Shown piece by piece: positions 28,332 to 38,858 of a stretch of DNA of 64,000 nt. The position numbers were made by a program, and so were the translations under genes. The notes below the pieces were generated by a model. It worked only from the letters and a program-made list of their open reading frames with translations, did no database searches and was not told where the DNA came from. Each line of letters starts with the position of its first letter. Positions within the stretch are counted from its first letter, which is position 1. Source of the DNA: Streptococcus parasanguinis (lineage in GTDB: Bacteria > Bacillota > Bacilli > Lactobacillales > Streptococcaceae); the NCBI GenBank assembly GCA_018365265.1, contig JAGZKI010000001.1, forward strand, positions 34,595 through 98,594, read 5' to 3'.

Positions 28332-29410
28332 TATTTATTCAACTCTTCTAGTTTTTGTGTTTGATCATACAAGACCAAAGCATCGACCACTTCATCTAAT
28401 TTACCAGATAAGATAGTATCCAGTTTTTGAAGGGTCAAGCCAATCCGGTGATCAGTCACACGGTTTTGAGGGAAGTTATAAGTCCGGATCCGCTCTGAAC
28501 GGTCACCAGTACCGATAGTTGACTTCCGCTCTGCGTCTTGCTCGTCTTGGGCAATCTGAGCGAAGTGGTCAGCCACACGCGCACGAATGATCTTCATGGC
28601 TTTTTCACGGTTCTTTTGTTGCGTCCGTTCTTCCTGCATCTCTACCTTGATATTGGTTGGCAAGTGGACGATACGAACGGCTGTTGCAACCTTGTTGACG
28701 TTTTGTCCACCCGCACCAGATGCGTGGTAGATGTCAATCCGAAGGTCTTTTGGATCAATGTCGTACTCGACTTCTTCGATTTCTGGCATGACCAGAACGG
28801 TTGCTGTAGAGGTATGGACACGACCTTGGCTTTCTGTCACAGGAACCCGTTGCACACGGTGGGCACCAGATTCATACTTGAGTTTTGAATAAACAGATTG
28901 ACCAGAGACCATGGCTACGACTTCTTTGATCCCACCAACGCCATTGTAGGAAGCTTCCATGACTTCAAAGCGCCAGCCTTGGCTTTCCGCGTATTTTTGG
29001 TACATTTGTAAGAGGTCGCCAGCAAACAATTGGGCTTCGTCTCCTCCAGCTGCTCCACGGATTTCCAAGATAATGTTCTTGTCATCGTTTGGATCTTTTG
29101 GAAGAAGTAAGATCTTCAGTTTTTCTTCGTACTCTTCTTTTTCAGCCTTAGCATCTTTTAGCTCTTGCTTGGCCATTTCTTCCAAGTCCGCATCGCCGCC
29201 GGCTTCCTTAATCATTTCCTCAGCATCGACAATGTTTTGAAGGACTTGCTTGTACTCTCGGTAGGCTGTTACAGTGTCACGAGTGGAAGCCTCTTCTTTT
29301 GAAAGCTCCATAAAGCGTTTGGTATCAGAGACCACATCTGGGTCACTCAATAATTCCCCTAACTCTTCATAACGGTCTTCTACAGCTTGTAGTTGATCAT
29401 AGATATTCAT
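28331..29410 (-). CDS. prfA: Peptide chain release factor 1
   Basis: Terminates translation at UAA and UAG. The peptidyl-hydrolase loop is [13 protein letters not shown] near residue 230 and the stop-codon anticodon motif is PVTES near 186. 359 residues, the full length. Gap of 15 bases to the GNAT gene upstream; overlaps prmC downstream. Confidence 0.98.
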   Translation of the reverse strand: MNIYDQLQAVEDRYEELGELLSDPDVVSDTKRFMELSKEEASTRDTVTAYREYKQVLQNIVDAEEMIKEAGGDADLEEMAKQELKDAKAEKEEYEEKLKILLLPKDPNDDKNIILEIRGAAGGDEAQLFAGDLLQMYQKYAESQGWRFEVMEASYNGVGGIKEVVAMVSGQSVYSKLKYESGAHRVQRVPVTESQGRVHTSTATVLVMPEIEEVEYDIDPKDLRIDIYHASGAGGQNVNKVATAVRIVHLPTNIKVEMQEERTQQKNREKAMKIIRARVADHFAQIAQDEQDAERKSTIGTGDRSERIRTYNFPQNRVTDHRIGLTLQKLDTILSGKLDEVVDALVLYDQTQKLEELNK

Positions 29411-29425
29411 GTTTGCTCCTTAATT

Positions 29426-29899
29426 CTAGGTTGTTAGATCATAGATTGCTACAATTTCGTCTTCTATGACTTGGCCAGTTTCTTTAAATCCATAATGGAG
29501 ATAGCACGATCTCGCTCGATTATTTTCCGGTTCATAAGATAACCAAAGACTTCTTGCTTTTCCAGCTGGCTCTGTTCTAACAAAGTCAATGACTGCATCC
29601 ATAGTCGGTTTAAAATAGCCTAAACCTTGAAATCGTTTATCGATCATAAAACGAAATAACAAGTAGTTCCCCTTGCTGATCCCAATTTTCTGATCATAGG
29701 CAACCATAACAAAACCAACTAATACTTCCTTATCATAAACTGCTAAGGGAGCTATAAAATCACCATTTTTATCATATACATAGGCTTCAGCTAAACTAAT
29801 GGAATTGGATGCAATAAAATTCCTTTGGTTTGGATGAACTTCTAGATTTAAAACGTCAAAATAATTCTCTATTGTAATATCTTTTAAACAAATAGACAT
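29426..29899 (-). CDS. GNAT family N-acetyltransferase
   Basis: A 157-residue acyltransferase of the SpeG/RimI-like kind. The acetyl-CoA site is the FMIDKRFQGLGYFKP region near residue 85 (R/Q-x-x-G-x-G/A variant QGLGYF) and the C-terminal NNRARSCYLHYGFKETG near 127 is the classic GNAT end. The substrate is unknown. Same position (between tdk and prfA) as in pneumococcus, so part of the conserved operon. Confidence 0.87.
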   Translation of the reverse strand: MSICLKDITIENYFDVLNLEVHPNQRNFIASNSISLAEAYVYDKNGDFIAPLAVYDKEVLVGFVMVAYDQKIGISKGNYLLFRFMIDKRFQGLGYFKPTMDAVIDFVRTEPAGKARSLWLSYEPENNRARSCYLHYGFKETGQVIEDEIVAIYDLTT

Positions 29900-29920
29900 T
29901 TTTATCCTCTTTAAAACGTT

Positions 29921-30504
29921 CTAGACGCTTTCAGTTGGTATGTCCGGATTAAAATAATGCTTGCGACAAACCGAGATATAGGTCTCGTGTCCACCAATCT
30001 GGATCTGCTCTCCGTCGTAAACAGGTTTGCCAGCTTGGGTGCGCAAGACCATGGTCGCCTTTCGGGAACAGTATTGCAGATAGTTTTGATTTCCTCAATC
30101 TTGTCCGCTAACAAGAGGAGGTGTTTAGAACCTTCAAAGAGTTCATTTCGAAAATCATTTTTGAGACCAAAAGCCATCACTGGCACATCCAGTTCATCCA
30201 CGACTCTTGCCAGATCATAGACATGGTGGCGTTTCAAAAACTGAGCTTCATCGATTAAGACACAGTAAGGTTTGATTGCTTGGTTTTTAATAAAGCCAAA
30301 GATATCGGTTTCGTCTTCGATCGCAACGGCTTCCCGTTTCATACCGATCCGGCTAGAAACAACTCCAAATCCATCACGCGTATCGATTGCTGAGGTCATG
30401 ATGACGACGCTCTTGCCTTGCTCTTCATAATTATGGGCCACCTTCAAAATCTCAATGGTTTTACCAGAGTTCATGGTCCCATATTTATAATATAATTGTG
30501 CCAT
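29921..30504 (-). pseudogene. tdk: Thymidine kinase, frameshifted
   Basis: Type II thymidine kinase phosphorylating thymidine in the salvage route. The P-loop GTMNSGKT (residues 9-16) and the Walker B region [10 protein letters not shown] are intact, but after KTIC (near residue 143) one C is missing between 30075 and 30076. The frame then runs into unrelated sequence ending [11 protein letters not shown] at 29911. Reading on with one C restored gives [14 protein letters not shown], then [18 protein letters not shown], then [16 protein letters not shown] and a stop at 29921-29923. The lost part holds the zinc-binding cysteines and the thymidine lid, so the shifted product should be inactive. 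The site is a CC in the expected sequence, so a sequencing error is possible. Confidence 0.85.
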
Positions 30505-30618
30505 TTTCCTTCTGTTCTCTCTAAAATGTGTTTCATTATCATTTTACCATAATTTTGCTGACCTTTGTATCCCAAAATGTGATAAAATAGTCCTATAAAA
30601 AATTTAGGAGGTGGCCAT

Positions 30619-30801
30619 ATGCCATTTGTACGAATTGATTTATTTGAAGGACGCACTTTGGAACAAAAGAAAGCCCTCGCTAAAGAAGTAACGGAGGCTG
30701 TTGTCCGTAATACTGGCGCTCCTCAGTCAGCTGTTCACGTAATCATTAATGATATGCCTGAAGGAACCTACTTCCCTCAAGGTGAAATGCGCACCAAATA
30801 A
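30619..30801 (+). CDS. 4-oxalocrotonate tautomerase family protein
   Basis: A 60-residue tautomerase. Pro2 becomes the N-terminal catalytic base after removal of Met (MPFVRIDLFEGRT), and the Arg residues near 11 and 39 follow the family pattern with VHVIINDMPEG in the middle. The physiological substrate in streptococci is unknown. AGGAGG precedes the ATG. Divergent from tdk, as in pneumococcus. Confidence 0.93.
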   Translation: MPFVRIDLFEGRTLEQKKALAKEVTEAVVRNTGAPQSAVHVIINDMPEGTYFPQGEMRTK

Positions 30802-30811
30802 TATTTCCACT

Positions 30812-30859
30812 AAAAAAACCTTTCTTGCTTGTGATAACACATAGCAGGAAAGGTTTTTT
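30812..30859. terminator. Bidirectional terminator between the tautomerase gene and ilvD
   Basis: AAAAAACCTTTCTTGCT / AGCAGGAAAGGTTTTTT, with A and T runs on both sides. Confidence 0.85.
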
Positions 30860-30860
30860 C

Positions 30861-32603
30861 TTATTTTTCTTGTGCTTGACGTTCTGCTTTACGTTCTTCG
30901 AATTCTTCGTCACTCATCAAGGTTCCGCCGACATTGGCTGATTTGGCAAAGGCTGTATAGCGACGCAACCAACCGCTGGAGATTTTTGATTTGAAAGGTT
31001 TCAAATGTTTGCGACGTTCTGCAAGAGTGGCATCATCGACAAGTAGATCAAGGGTACGGTTTGGTAGGTCGATCACGATTTCATCCCCATCTTCAATCAA
31101 GGCGATATTTCCACCTTCTGCTGCTTCTGGAGAAACGTGACCAATCGCAATCCCACGAGTAGCTCCGGAGAAACGACCATCCGTAATCAGTGCTACATCC
31201 TTACCAAGACCGCGTCCGACAATCTTAGAAGTTGGCGCTAGCATCTCCGGCATACCAGGTCCACCCTGAGGACCCTCGTAACGAATGACAACGACATGTC
31301 CCTTCTTGACTGTTCCATTGTCAATCAACTCAAGGGCTTGATCTTGTGAATCACAACAAATAGCTTTACCACGGAAAGTGGTCACAGATGGATCAACCCC
31401 ACCGACCTTGATTACAGCCCCATCCTGAGCGATATTTCCGTAAAGGATCGACAAACCACCTACAGGTGAAATCGGATGTTCGATTGGGTGGATAATTTCT
31501 TCATTTTTGATTTCAGCACCAGCTACGTTTTCTTTCAAGGTTTTACCAGTAACTGTAATACGGTCACCCTTAATGGCACCTTTTTTGATCAACTGATTGA
31601 TAATGGCTGGTACACCACCAGCTTCATGTACATCATGCATAGTGTAAACACTTGAAGGTGCAATTTTAGAGAGATAAGGTGTTTTCTTGGCAATTTCGTT
31701 AATGTCCTTAAGGTCATAGTCAATCCCTGCCTCACGCGCAATAGCAAGGGTATGGAGAACAGTATTGGTTGAACCACCCATGGCCATATCGAGCGCAAAT
31801 GCATCGTCGATGGCTTCTTTGGTCACAATATCCCGTGGGCGGATATCCTTTTTAATATTCTCTACCAATTGTTTGGCTGCTTGGCGAACCAATTCTCGAC
31901 GTTCATCTGAAACAGCTAGAATGGTACCATTTCCAGGAAGAGCAAGGCCTAATACTTCCATCAAACAGTTCATGGAATTGGCAGTAAACATACCAGAGCA
32001 AGAGCCACAAGTTGGGCAGGCATTTTTTTCCAAGAAATCCAGCTCATCCATGCCCATATCACCAGCTTGATAAGTACCGACAGCTTCAAACAAACTTGAG
32101 AGCGTCGCCTGATGCCCCGTCATGTCAACGCCACCCTTCATAGGTCCACCAGAACAAAATACGGCTGGCACATTGGTCCGCATGGCTGCCAAAATCATAC
32201 CTGGTGTAATTTTATCACAGTTGGGAATATAGAAAACACCATCAAACCAGTGGGCATTAATGACTGTTTCAGCAGCATCTGCAATTAACTCGCGTGATGG
32301 CAAACTATAACGCATCCCGATATGGCCCATCGCAATCCCATCATCGACACCGATGGTATTAAATTCAAAAGGAATCCCACCAGCCTCGCGGATAGCTTCC
32401 TTGGCAACATCTGCTAATTCACGCAGGTGAACATGTCCTGGAACGATATCAATATAGGAGTTACAAATGGCAATAAAGGGCTTTTGCATATCCTTGGCTG
32501 ATTTTACTTGCCCTGTTGCATAAAGGAGACCACGCGCTGGTGCTCGGTCGATCCCCATTTTGATCATATCACTTCTCATCTTGTTCTCCTTCTTATTCTT
32601 CAT
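30861..32603 (-). CDS. ilvD: Dihydroxy-acid dehydratase
   Basis: Fe-S enzyme of valine, leucine and isoleucine synthesis. Cluster cysteines are in NCDKITPG near residue 128 and [14 protein letters not shown] near 196; the PSR-E-L/GGSTNT segments are also present. Two possible starts each have a ribosome site: AGGAGG before the ATG at 32603 (580 residues) and AAGGAG before the ATG at 32579 (572 residues, nearer the usual length). It stands alone, with no T-box leader visible in the 100 bases upstream. Confidence 0.97.
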   Translation of the reverse strand: MKNKKENKMRSDMIKMGIDRAPARGLLYATGQVKSAKDMQKPFIAICNSYIDIVPGHVHLRELADVAKEAIREAGGIPFEFNTIGVDDGIAMGHIGMRYSLPSRELIADAAETVINAHWFDGVFYIPNCDKITPGMILAAMRTNVPAVFCSGGPMKGGVDMTGHQATLSSLFEAVGTYQAGDMGMDELDFLEKNACPTCGSCSGMFTANSMNCLMEVLGLALPGNGTILAVSDERRELVRQAAKQLVENIKKDIRPRDIVTKEAIDDAFALDMAMGGSTNTVLHTLAIAREAGIDYDLKDINEIAKKTPYLSKIAPSSVYTMHDVHEAGGVPAIINQLIKKGAIKGDRITVTGKTLKENVAGAEIKNEEIIHPIEHPISPVGGLSILYGNIAQDGAVIKVGGVDPSVTTFRGKAICCDSQDQALELIDNGTVKKGHVVVIRYEGPQGGPGMPEMLAPTSKIVGRGLGKDVALITDGRFSGATRGIAIGHVSPEAAEGGNIALIEDGDEIVIDLPNRTLDLLVDDATLAERRKHLKPFKSKISSGWLRRYTAFAKSANVGGTLMSDEEFEERKAERQAQEK

Positions 32604-32677
32604 TTCTACCTCCTAATCTTACCACTTTGACATCAATTGTCAAGAACTTTCAGAAAATTTATAATATTCACGGTACA

Positions 32678-32706
32678 CAAAAAAGTCTGGTTTCCCAGAC
32701 TTCATT
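32678..32706 (-). terminator. Terminator after the MATE gene at 32707
   Basis: AAGTCTGG-GAAA-CCAGACTT followed by TTTTGT on the minus strand. Confidence 0.8.
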
Positions 32707-34050
32707 TTAGTTTGTTTGCTTTTTTTCGATCTGCCAGAGCCGAAGTTGGTAACAAATTCCACTCACGACAAGGCTAGAAATAAGGCCGATCCAATAAGCG
32801 TATGGACCCAAGTTGGTCACATGGTCAAGGAAAATCCCTAGTGGGATAGAAATGCACCAATAACTAAAGACTCCTAATAAGAATGGAACGGTTGTATCTT
32901 TATACCCTCGCAAAATCCCTTGTAGGGGTGCTGCAAAGGTATCTGCTACTTGGAAAAAGAGACTATAGGTCATGAAAATAGCTGTTTGTTGCACAAAAAT
33001 TGGATCCTTGCCATACAGCCCTGCTAGTTGGAAGCGGAATGTATAGAGAAAGACGAGAGTGACAATGGCAAATCCAAAGGCTGTCAGTCGTCCCAAACGG
33101 CAATATTGTTTGACCACTTCTGGTCTTCCTGCTCCCAGTTCGTAAGATACGATAATCGCCATGGTACTAGAGATACTAACCGGGAAAGCATACATCAGGG
33201 TAGAAAAATTCATGGCTGATTGGTGGCTCGCGATGGTCAGTGATGGGAATTTTGCCATTAACAGACCAACCAACGAGAAGATGATGACTTCTGCAAAAAC
33301 AATTCCACCGATTGGAAGCCCAAGTCGCAATACTTCTTTCATCCCTTTAAAATCATAAGGCTGCGGCTTCCACAATTGGAAAGGTGCTACCTTGGGATGC
33401 TTGCACAAGATCAAAACCGCAATAACCAGCAAGACCCAGTAGGCCAGAGAGGTTCCAAGTCCTGCTCCTGCTCCTCCCATCTCAGGAAAACCAAATGCCC
33501 CATAGATCAGGATATAGTTAAAACAAGCATTCAAAGGCAAGAGCAAGAGCATCAAGTACATGGATAGACGCGTCATTCCCAAAGTATCGAGGAAGGTCCG
33601 CACGATACTAAAGAGCAACAAAGGTAAGATTCCTAGAGAAAGGAAATATAAATAGCGAATGGCTATTTGGGCAACAACATTTTCTAAACCGATCTGCCTG
33701 AGAATCATGGGCGCAATCCCCCAAACAAAGCCTATTAAGAGAATGGCCATACCAAATGACATATAGAGGAATTGGTAAAAATCGCCAGCAATCCGTTCTT
33801 TATTTCCCTTGCCTAAATGATGCCCAACAATCGGCGTCAGCGCAGAGACAATCCCTGTCAGGAAAGTAAAAAATGGATTCCACAGACTGGTAGCTGTAGA
33901 AACACCAGCCAAATCAAGGGTCCGATACTGACCAGTCATGGCTGTATCGACAAAGCTGGCTGAATAATTGGCTAATTGGTAGATTAAAATCGGCAAAAAT
34001 AGACTCAAAAACAAGCGCAAGCGCTCTTTAAAGTGATAGGTTACATACAT
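32707..34050 (-). CDS. MATE family efflux transporter
   Basis: Na+ or H+ coupled exporter of about 447 residues with twelve hydrophobic segments. The start is put at the ATG at 34050 (MYVTYHFKERLRLFLSLFLP), where the family alignment begins; the frame reaches back to 34122. NYSASFVDTAMTGQYRT near residue 27 and the second-half repeat (GLPIGGIVFAEVIIF near 240) show the two-fold MATE repeat. The AGAAGAGAG ribosome site is mediocre. Substrate unknown. Confidence 0.87.
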   Translation of the reverse strand: MYVTYHFKERLRLFLSLFLPILIYQLANYSASFVDTAMTGQYRTLDLAGVSTATSLWNPFFTFLTGIVSALTPIVGHHLGKGNKERIAGDFYQFLYMSFGMAILLIGFVWGIAPMILRQIGLENVVAQIAIRYLYFLSLGILPLLLFSIVRTFLDTLGMTRLSMYLMLLLLPLNACFNYILIYGAFGFPEMGGAGAGLGTSLAYWVLLVIAVLILCKHPKVAPFQLWKPQPYDFKGMKEVLRLGLPIGGIVFAEVIIFSLVGLLMAKFPSLTIASHQSAMNFSTLMYAFPVSISSTMAIIVSYELGAGRPEVVKQYCRLGRLTAFGFAIVTLVFLYTFRFQLAGLYGKDPIFVQQTAIFMTYSLFFQVADTFAAPLQGILRGYKDTTVPFLLGVFSYWCISIPLGIFLDHVTNLGPYAYWIGLISSLVVSGICYQLRLWQIEKKQTN

Positions 34051-34159
34051 GATTCTAACTCTCTTCTCATCAAATAAGATTTTCTCCTCTTCCACTCTAC
34101 TATATGTTTCCTTAAAAGTCAAAAAACCGAAGATCCAAGGACCTCCGGTTCATGTGAGA

Positions 34160-35422
34160 TTAGTTTTTGTTGCGGTTTAAAATAGCATTGAGAACGATCG
34201 CCAAGACACTGGCAACGACAATTCCGTTAGCAAAGAACATTTGGAATCCTGTTGGAAGGCCATTGAAGAGGGTGCTGTTGTTCAAACCAACCCCTGCAGC
34301 AATCGATACAGCAGCGATCAAGAAATTGTGCTCATTGTGTTCAAAATCAACACGCGCAAGAATCTGCATCCCTTGAATCGATACAAAACCAAACATCACT
34401 AGCATCGCTCCCCCAAGAACTGGACTTGGAATGATTTGTGCCAGAGCTCCAAACTTAGGCAGGAGACCAAGAAGAACAAGGAAACCAGCCGCATAATAGA
34501 TTGGGAGACGAGTCTTGATACCAGACAATTTCACCAAGCCAACGTTTTGTGAGAATCCGGTGTAAGGGAAGGTGTTGAAGATACCACCGAGGAGAACGGC
34601 CAACCCTTCAGCACGGTAACCATTGCGAAGGCGCGTGCTATTAATTGGATCTTTAGTAATATCGGAAAGAGCAAGATAGACACCTGTTGATTCAACCATG
34701 GAAACCGTCGCGATAATACACATCATCAAGATTGAGGTGATTTCAAACTTAGGAGCTCCAAAGAAGAATGGTGTTGGAACGTGAACGACTGGTGCTTGAG
34801 ATACAGGTGTGAAATCAACCAAGCCCATAGAAGCCGCAATAGCAGTTCCTACAATCAATCCAATCAAGATAGAGATAGACTTGATAAAGCCAGTCGTATA
34901 GATGTTGACCACCAGAATGATGAGAATGGTGATTACAGCTAAAATCAGACTTTGCACCGTTGGTTTGGCTGCGTTATTCCCCATGTTCCCAATCGCAACT
35001 GGAATCAAGGTCAAACCAATAGTTGTAATAACTGATCCCGTTACGATGGATGGGAAGAGGTTGGCGATTTTCGAGAAGAATCCTGAGACCAGAACCACGT
35101 AAATCCCTGAGACAATCAAGGCACCAAACATGGCCCCACTACCATGGCTAGCCCCGATCATACTGAGAGGCGCTACAGACTGAAAGGCAACCCCAAGGAC
35201 TACTGGAAGTCCGATCCCAAAGTATTTATTGAGCTGGACTTGAAGGAATGTCGCTACCCCACACATGAAGATATCTGTAGAGATGAGGTAGGTCAGCTGA
35301 TGAGCGTTATAGCCCAACGCTCCCGCGATCATGATCGGCACCAAAATAGAACCGGAATACATGGCTAATAAATGTTGCAAGCCTAGAACAGCGGCCTGTG
35401 AATGGCTTTCTTGTTTTTGCAT
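34160..35422 (-). CDS. pbuX: Xanthine permease (NCS2 family)
   Basis: Purine-base:H+ symporter of 420 residues, twelve to fourteen hydrophobic segments. MVESTGVYLALSDI near residue 243 and GIFNTFPYTGFSQNVGLV near 280 are the NCS2 substrate-site motifs. Its ATG overlaps the stop of xpt by one base, giving the classic xpt-pbuX pair controlled by the upstream riboswitch. Confidence 0.95.
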   Translation of the reverse strand: MQKQESHSQAAVLGLQHLLAMYSGSILVPIMIAGALGYNAHQLTYLISTDIFMCGVATFLQVQLNKYFGIGLPVVLGVAFQSVAPLSMIGASHGSGAMFGALIVSGIYVVLVSGFFSKIANLFPSIVTGSVITTIGLTLIPVAIGNMGNNAAKPTVQSLILAVITILIILVVNIYTTGFIKSISILIGLIVGTAIAASMGLVDFTPVSQAPVVHVPTPFFFGAPKFEITSILMMCIIATVSMVESTGVYLALSDITKDPINSTRLRNGYRAEGLAVLLGGIFNTFPYTGFSQNVGLVKLSGIKTRLPIYYAAGFLVLLGLLPKFGALAQIIPSPVLGGAMLVMFGFVSIQGMQILARVDFEHNEHNFLIAAVSIAAGVGLNNSTLFNGLPTGFQMFFANGIVVASVLAIVLNAILNRNKN

Positions 35423-36003
35423 TAGATGTCTGCCTCCTTAAATACAACCTGACCATTTTCAAAACGGTCCAAACGCGCGAGGGATACAACTGGATATCCC
35501 AACTCTTCTAATAATCCCCGACCATCTTGGAAGGATTTTTCAATGACGATTCCAACGGCTTCCACTTGAGCACCAGCTTGTTCGATGATCTGAATCAAGC
35601 CCTTAGCTGCTTGGCCATTTGCTAGGAAATCATCAATAATCAAAATCTTATCTGCTGGATCTAAGAATTTACCAGCAATTGAAACCGTACTGGTGACTTG
35701 CTTGGTGAAGGAATAAACCTCAGCTGTCAAAATCCCTTCATTCATGGTAATGTTTTTCGCTTTCTTCGCAAAAATCATAGGGACATCTAGTGCTTCTGCT
35801 ACATAAAGGGCTGGCGCGATCCCAGACGCTTCAATGGTGACGACTTTGGTAATCCCCGCATCTTTGAACCGGTCCGCAAAGGTCTGGCCAATTTCTTTCA
35901 TGAGTTTGAAATCCACTTGGTGGGTCAAAAAGGAGTCCACCTTGAGGATATTCTCACCTAAAACGTTGCCATCTTTTAAGATGCGTTCTTCAAGTAATTT
36001 CAT
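35422..36003 (-). CDS. xpt: Xanthine phosphoribosyltransferase
   Basis: Salvage enzyme converting xanthine and PRPP to XMP, which feeds guaA. The PRPP loop is [13 protein letters not shown] near residue 125 and the purine hood includes [12 protein letters not shown]. 193 residues, the usual length. AGGAGG lies before the ATG. Expression is governed by the purine riboswitch immediately upstream. Confidence 0.96.
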   Translation of the reverse strand: MKLLEERILKDGNVLGENILKVDSFLTHQVDFKLMKEIGQTFADRFKDAGITKVVTIEASGIAPALYVAEALDVPMIFAKKAKNITMNEGILTAEVYSFTKQVTSTVSIAGKFLDPADKILIIDDFLANGQAAKGLIQIIEQAGAQVEAVGIVIEKSFQDGRGLLEELGYPVVSLARLDRFENGQVVFKEADI

Positions 36004-36045
36004 ACTTCCTCCTACTTTCTATAAAATCCGTTACTTATTCACAAA

Positions 36046-36175
36046 ACACAAAAAGGCCTGCAAAGCAAGCCTTGAATATCCTCTCACAAAAGGATTTATC
36101 TCGACTTACTTATTGTTAGGTGTTCCGGCACCTTGTAGAAACATCACGCCCATTCGTGAAATAAATAAGTAATTC
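36046..36175 (-). promoter_or_regulatory. Purine (guanine-class) riboswitch with terminator
   Basis: Minus-strand P1 (ACTTATT / AATAAGT), P2 with loop containing TGGGC, the invariant J2/3 TTTCTAC, and P3 AGGTG / CACCT with loop GCCGG that can pair with L2. The J3/1 position equivalent to base 74 reads C, which is the guanine/xanthine type. A terminator stem GGCTTG / CAGGCC with TTTTTGT follows at 36046-36076, so purine binding should stop transcription of xpt-pbuX. Confidence 0.88.
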
Positions 36176-36177
36176 AA

Positions 36178-37161
36178 TTAGTGTGCATCGCCATTCCAGA
36201 TGGAATTCTTAACGATCACATAGTCAACATGTTTCAAATCTGCTAATTTTCGGCCTCCAGCATACGAGATCGAACTTTGCAAATCTTGTTCCATTTCTGT
36301 CAAGGTGTCTTGCAAATGACCCTTGGCAGGCAATAAAATCTTCTTGCCTTCGACGTTCTTATAAGCGCCTTTTTGGTACTCGGAAGCAGATCCATAGTAT
36401 TCTTTGAAAGACTCTCCATCGATTTCGACTGTTTTACCAGGACTTTCGATATGACCTGCAAAGAGAGAACCGATCATGACCATAGACGCCCCGAAACGAA
36501 TCGATTTGGCAATATCACCATGGGTCCGAATACCACCGTCCGCAATAATTGGCTTACGCGCTGCTTTTGAGCACCAGCGAAGGGCAGCCAATTGCCAACC
36601 ACCTGTACCAAATCCAGTCTTCACTTTGGTGATACAAACCTTACCAGGACCAATCCCGACCTTAGTCGCATCAGCCCCCGCATTTTCTAATTCACGAACA
36701 GCTTCAGGTGTTCCAACATTTCCAGCAATGACAAAGGTATCTGGTAATTCTTTCTTGATGTGTTGAATCATCCGAATGACACTATCCGCATGACCGTGTG
36801 CGATATCAATGGTAATGTACTCAGGCGCATCTGCCTTTAATTGACTCACAAAGTCGTATTCGTATTCTTTAACACCGACCGAAATAGAAGCGATCAAACC
36901 TTGATCATGCATGCGTTTGACAAAAGGAATCCGACCTGCTTCATCAAAGCGGTGCATGATGTAGAAGTATCCACCACGCGCCAACTGCTCTGCTACATTC
37001 TCATCCAAGATCGTCTGCATATTCGCAGGGACAACGGGAAGCTTGAAGGTATGCTTTCCAAATTGAACGGTTGTGTCTGCTTCAGACCGGCTATTGATGA
37101 TACATTTGTTGGGAATCAACTGGATATCTTCATAGTCGAAAATAGGAAATTCATTTAACAT
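36178..37161 (-). CDS. guaC: GMP reductase
   Basis: NADPH-dependent deamination of GMP to IMP, balancing A and G pools. The start at 37161 ([17 protein letters not shown]) gives 327 residues as in relatives; the longer frame to 37212 is not homologous. The catalytic Cys is in [11 protein letters not shown] near 175, with [12 protein letters not shown] near 220 and the IMPDH/GMPR phosphate site [13 protein letters not shown]. The stop lies three bases before the xpt riboswitch. Confidence 0.96.
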   Translation of the reverse strand: MLNEFPIFDYEDIQLIPNKCIINSRSEADTTVQFGKHTFKLPVVPANMQTILDENVAEQLARGGYFYIMHRFDEAGRIPFVKRMHDQGLIASISVGVKEYEYDFVSQLKADAPEYITIDIAHGHADSVIRMIQHIKKELPDTFVIAGNVGTPEAVRELENAGADATKVGIGPGKVCITKVKTGFGTGGWQLAALRWCSKAARKPIIADGGIRTHGDIAKSIRFGASMVMIGSLFAGHIESPGKTVEIDGESFKEYYGSASEYQKGAYKNVEGKKILLPAKGHLQDTLTEMEQDLQSSISYAGGRKLADLKHVDYVIVKNSIWNGDAH

Positions 37162-37315
37162 AGATTGAAAAATCTCTTTTCTAAAAACTGACCTACCTAT
37201 GCGCAAGCGCATCGCTACGTCTCTTGACGTTTCCTTGATAGATTATACCAAAGATACGGACTTAATGCAACGGGAATGATTTTATAGGAAACAATGTTCG
37301 GAAATTACAAGAATA

Positions 37316-37345
37316 AAACCCGTTTCAAACAGAGAAACAGGTTTT
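37316..37345 (-). terminator. Terminator at the end of the 37344 hydrolase
   Basis: AAACCTGTTTC-TCT-GTTTGAAACGGGTTT-like hairpin overlapping the stop codon, with TTTTATTC after it on the minus strand. Confidence 0.6.
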
Positions 37346-38069
37346 ATTTATGAACATTTTGGAGCCAATTGTTGACTTCTCTAGCTACAATTTCAGGCGC
37401 CTCTGTATATAGTTCGTGCCCCAAACCATCTAGCAAGACTTGCTCGATCTGAGGATCTAGTTGCTCCAGAGCTTCTTTTCTCCATTCAGATTCTTCTTGG
37501 TATCGAGGTCCAATAAATAGGACAGGCAGGTCTGCCAGTGGAATTTGGTAAGTCTTCATCTGACGCCGTAGACGCAATAAGGCCATGACTTTTTCGAGAT
37601 CCAGATTTAATTCATATTGTTCACTCACTGGATTCCAGCGATAGCTAGCCTCTACTGCTTTTCGCTCTATAGGCGTCAGATCTGCTCCATCACCAAGTTC
37701 TGATAACACAGCTTCTTCTATAGTCGCAAAGACTTGCTGCTGCATGAAAGACGCCGTTCCTTCTAGTTCTTCTTCAAGAGGCAGGATCTTTTCCATATCC
37801 AGATAGCCACCATCCAAGAGAATCAGAGCTCGAATCTGAGGAAATTCACTTGACAGATAACGAGCCAAATCTCCACCCAAGGAATGCCCCAATAAACAGA
37901 TCTCTTCCGCCTGACCGATCTGACCTTGAAACCAAGAACGAAGATCGTTTTCTGTCTGAATCATTTCACTATAAGGATCTAGAAAGGTCACAGAAAAGCC
38001 TAGTTTTTCAATAAGTGGAGCCAGATGGTAGCTATTGCCTCCTAAGCCACCGATAAAATAATACTGCAT
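37344..38069 (-). CDS. Alpha/beta hydrolase
   Basis: A 241-residue soluble serine hydrolase. The nucleophile elbow is GHSLGG near residue 62 and YFIGGLGGNS at the start gives the oxyanion hole; the catalytic His is in LDGLGHELYTEAPE near 215, with an Asp/Glu in GPRYQEES. A short lid (residues 105-165) separates the two halves of the core. No signal peptide. Substrate unknown. AAAGGA precedes the ATG. It has its own terminator. Confidence 0.8.
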   Translation of the reverse strand: MQYYFIGGLGGNSYHLAPLIEKLGFSVTFLDPYSEMIQTENDLRSWFQGQIGQAEEICLLGHSLGGDLARYLSSEFPQIRALILLDGGYLDMEKILPLEEELEGTASFMQQQVFATIEEAVLSELGDGADLTPIERKAVEASYRWNPVSEQYELNLDLEKVMALLRLRRQMKTYQIPLADLPVLFIGPRYQEESEWRKEALEQLDPQIEQVLLDGLGHELYTEAPEIVAREVNNWLQNVHK

Positions 38070-38111
38070 GTGTTTTGTCCTTTCTTTTTCATTCTATTTC
38101 ATTGGTTAGCG

Positions 38112-38708
38112 CTACTCTCTCGCGTCTCCTTTATGGAGTTCCGTATTATAAACAATTTCTGCACCAGGGCTTCCTTTATCATCCTTTACGACTCCTATTA
38201 ACTGACTATCTTCTACTAATAATTCAATATTTTCATCTGTACTACTTGCCTCTGTGAGTATAGCTCTCTTAGGCAAATGCTCCTCATTTGAAACGTCTAC
38301 AGGTTTGCCATTTGAGTCCAGTAACTCAATGACTTCATTGCCACCTCCATCAAAATCAAGAACAATGTCTGAAATCAATCCATAACTTAATGGAATAAAT
38401 TTCTTTATTTTATCTCCCAGAGTAGCTTTATTTCCATACTTGTCATAGATCGTCGGACGCACATAGGCATTTGAGAATGTTGACCCTTCTTCAGTAACGT
38501 AGATTGGGGAGAACTCAATCTTCTCAATCCCAGTATAGTGTTCTTTGATGTAGGTTCCGATTTGTTCTTCTAGCAAAAGAAAACCATGGTTATAGAGCTT
38601 TGTTGTTTTCGGTCCAAGATTCGGCTTCGTTAGTTTATTGTAGACAAAGTAACTACCGGATAGGATGAAAATTAAAATAGCAATGATCTTTACCCACTTT
38701 CTGCTCAT
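38112..38708 (-). CDS. Hypothetical membrane-anchored protein
   Basis: A 198-residue protein with one N-terminal helix (residues 7-24, after MSRKWVK) and no cysteine lipobox, so anchored with the rest outside. The exterior has a mixed alpha/beta look with IEKIEFSPIYVTEEG and acidic stretches. GAAGGAGG precedes the ATG. I recognise no family. It is followed by a polar tail ending KGDARE, just before the hydrolase gene. Confidence 0.6.
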   Translation of the reverse strand: MSRKWVKIIAILIFILSGSYFVYNKLTKPNLGPKTTKLYNHGFLLLEEQIGTYIKEHYTGIEKIEFSPIYVTEEGSTFSNAYVRPTIYDKYGNKATLGDKIKKFIPLSYGLISDIVLDFDGGGNEVIELLDSNGKPVDVSNEEHLPKRAILTEASSTDENIELLVEDSQLIGVVKDDKGSPGAEIVYNTELHKGDARE

Positions 38709-38858
38709 CAGTCGCTCCTCCTTCTATCTACTTCAGTATAGCATATTTGGTTGGCTTTCCATCGCTATTCCTAACGAAACGGAATATAAAGATTTGAAAT
38801 GTGGCGAAATTTTAAAGCATTTCACAGTCTCATGAAATACTTTTAAACTGTATTATTT

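Noticed and set aside
32604..32706. T-box or attenuator upstream of ilvD
   Set aside because: The gap is about 100 bases and contains only the terminator of the preceding gene; no T-box sequence is seen.
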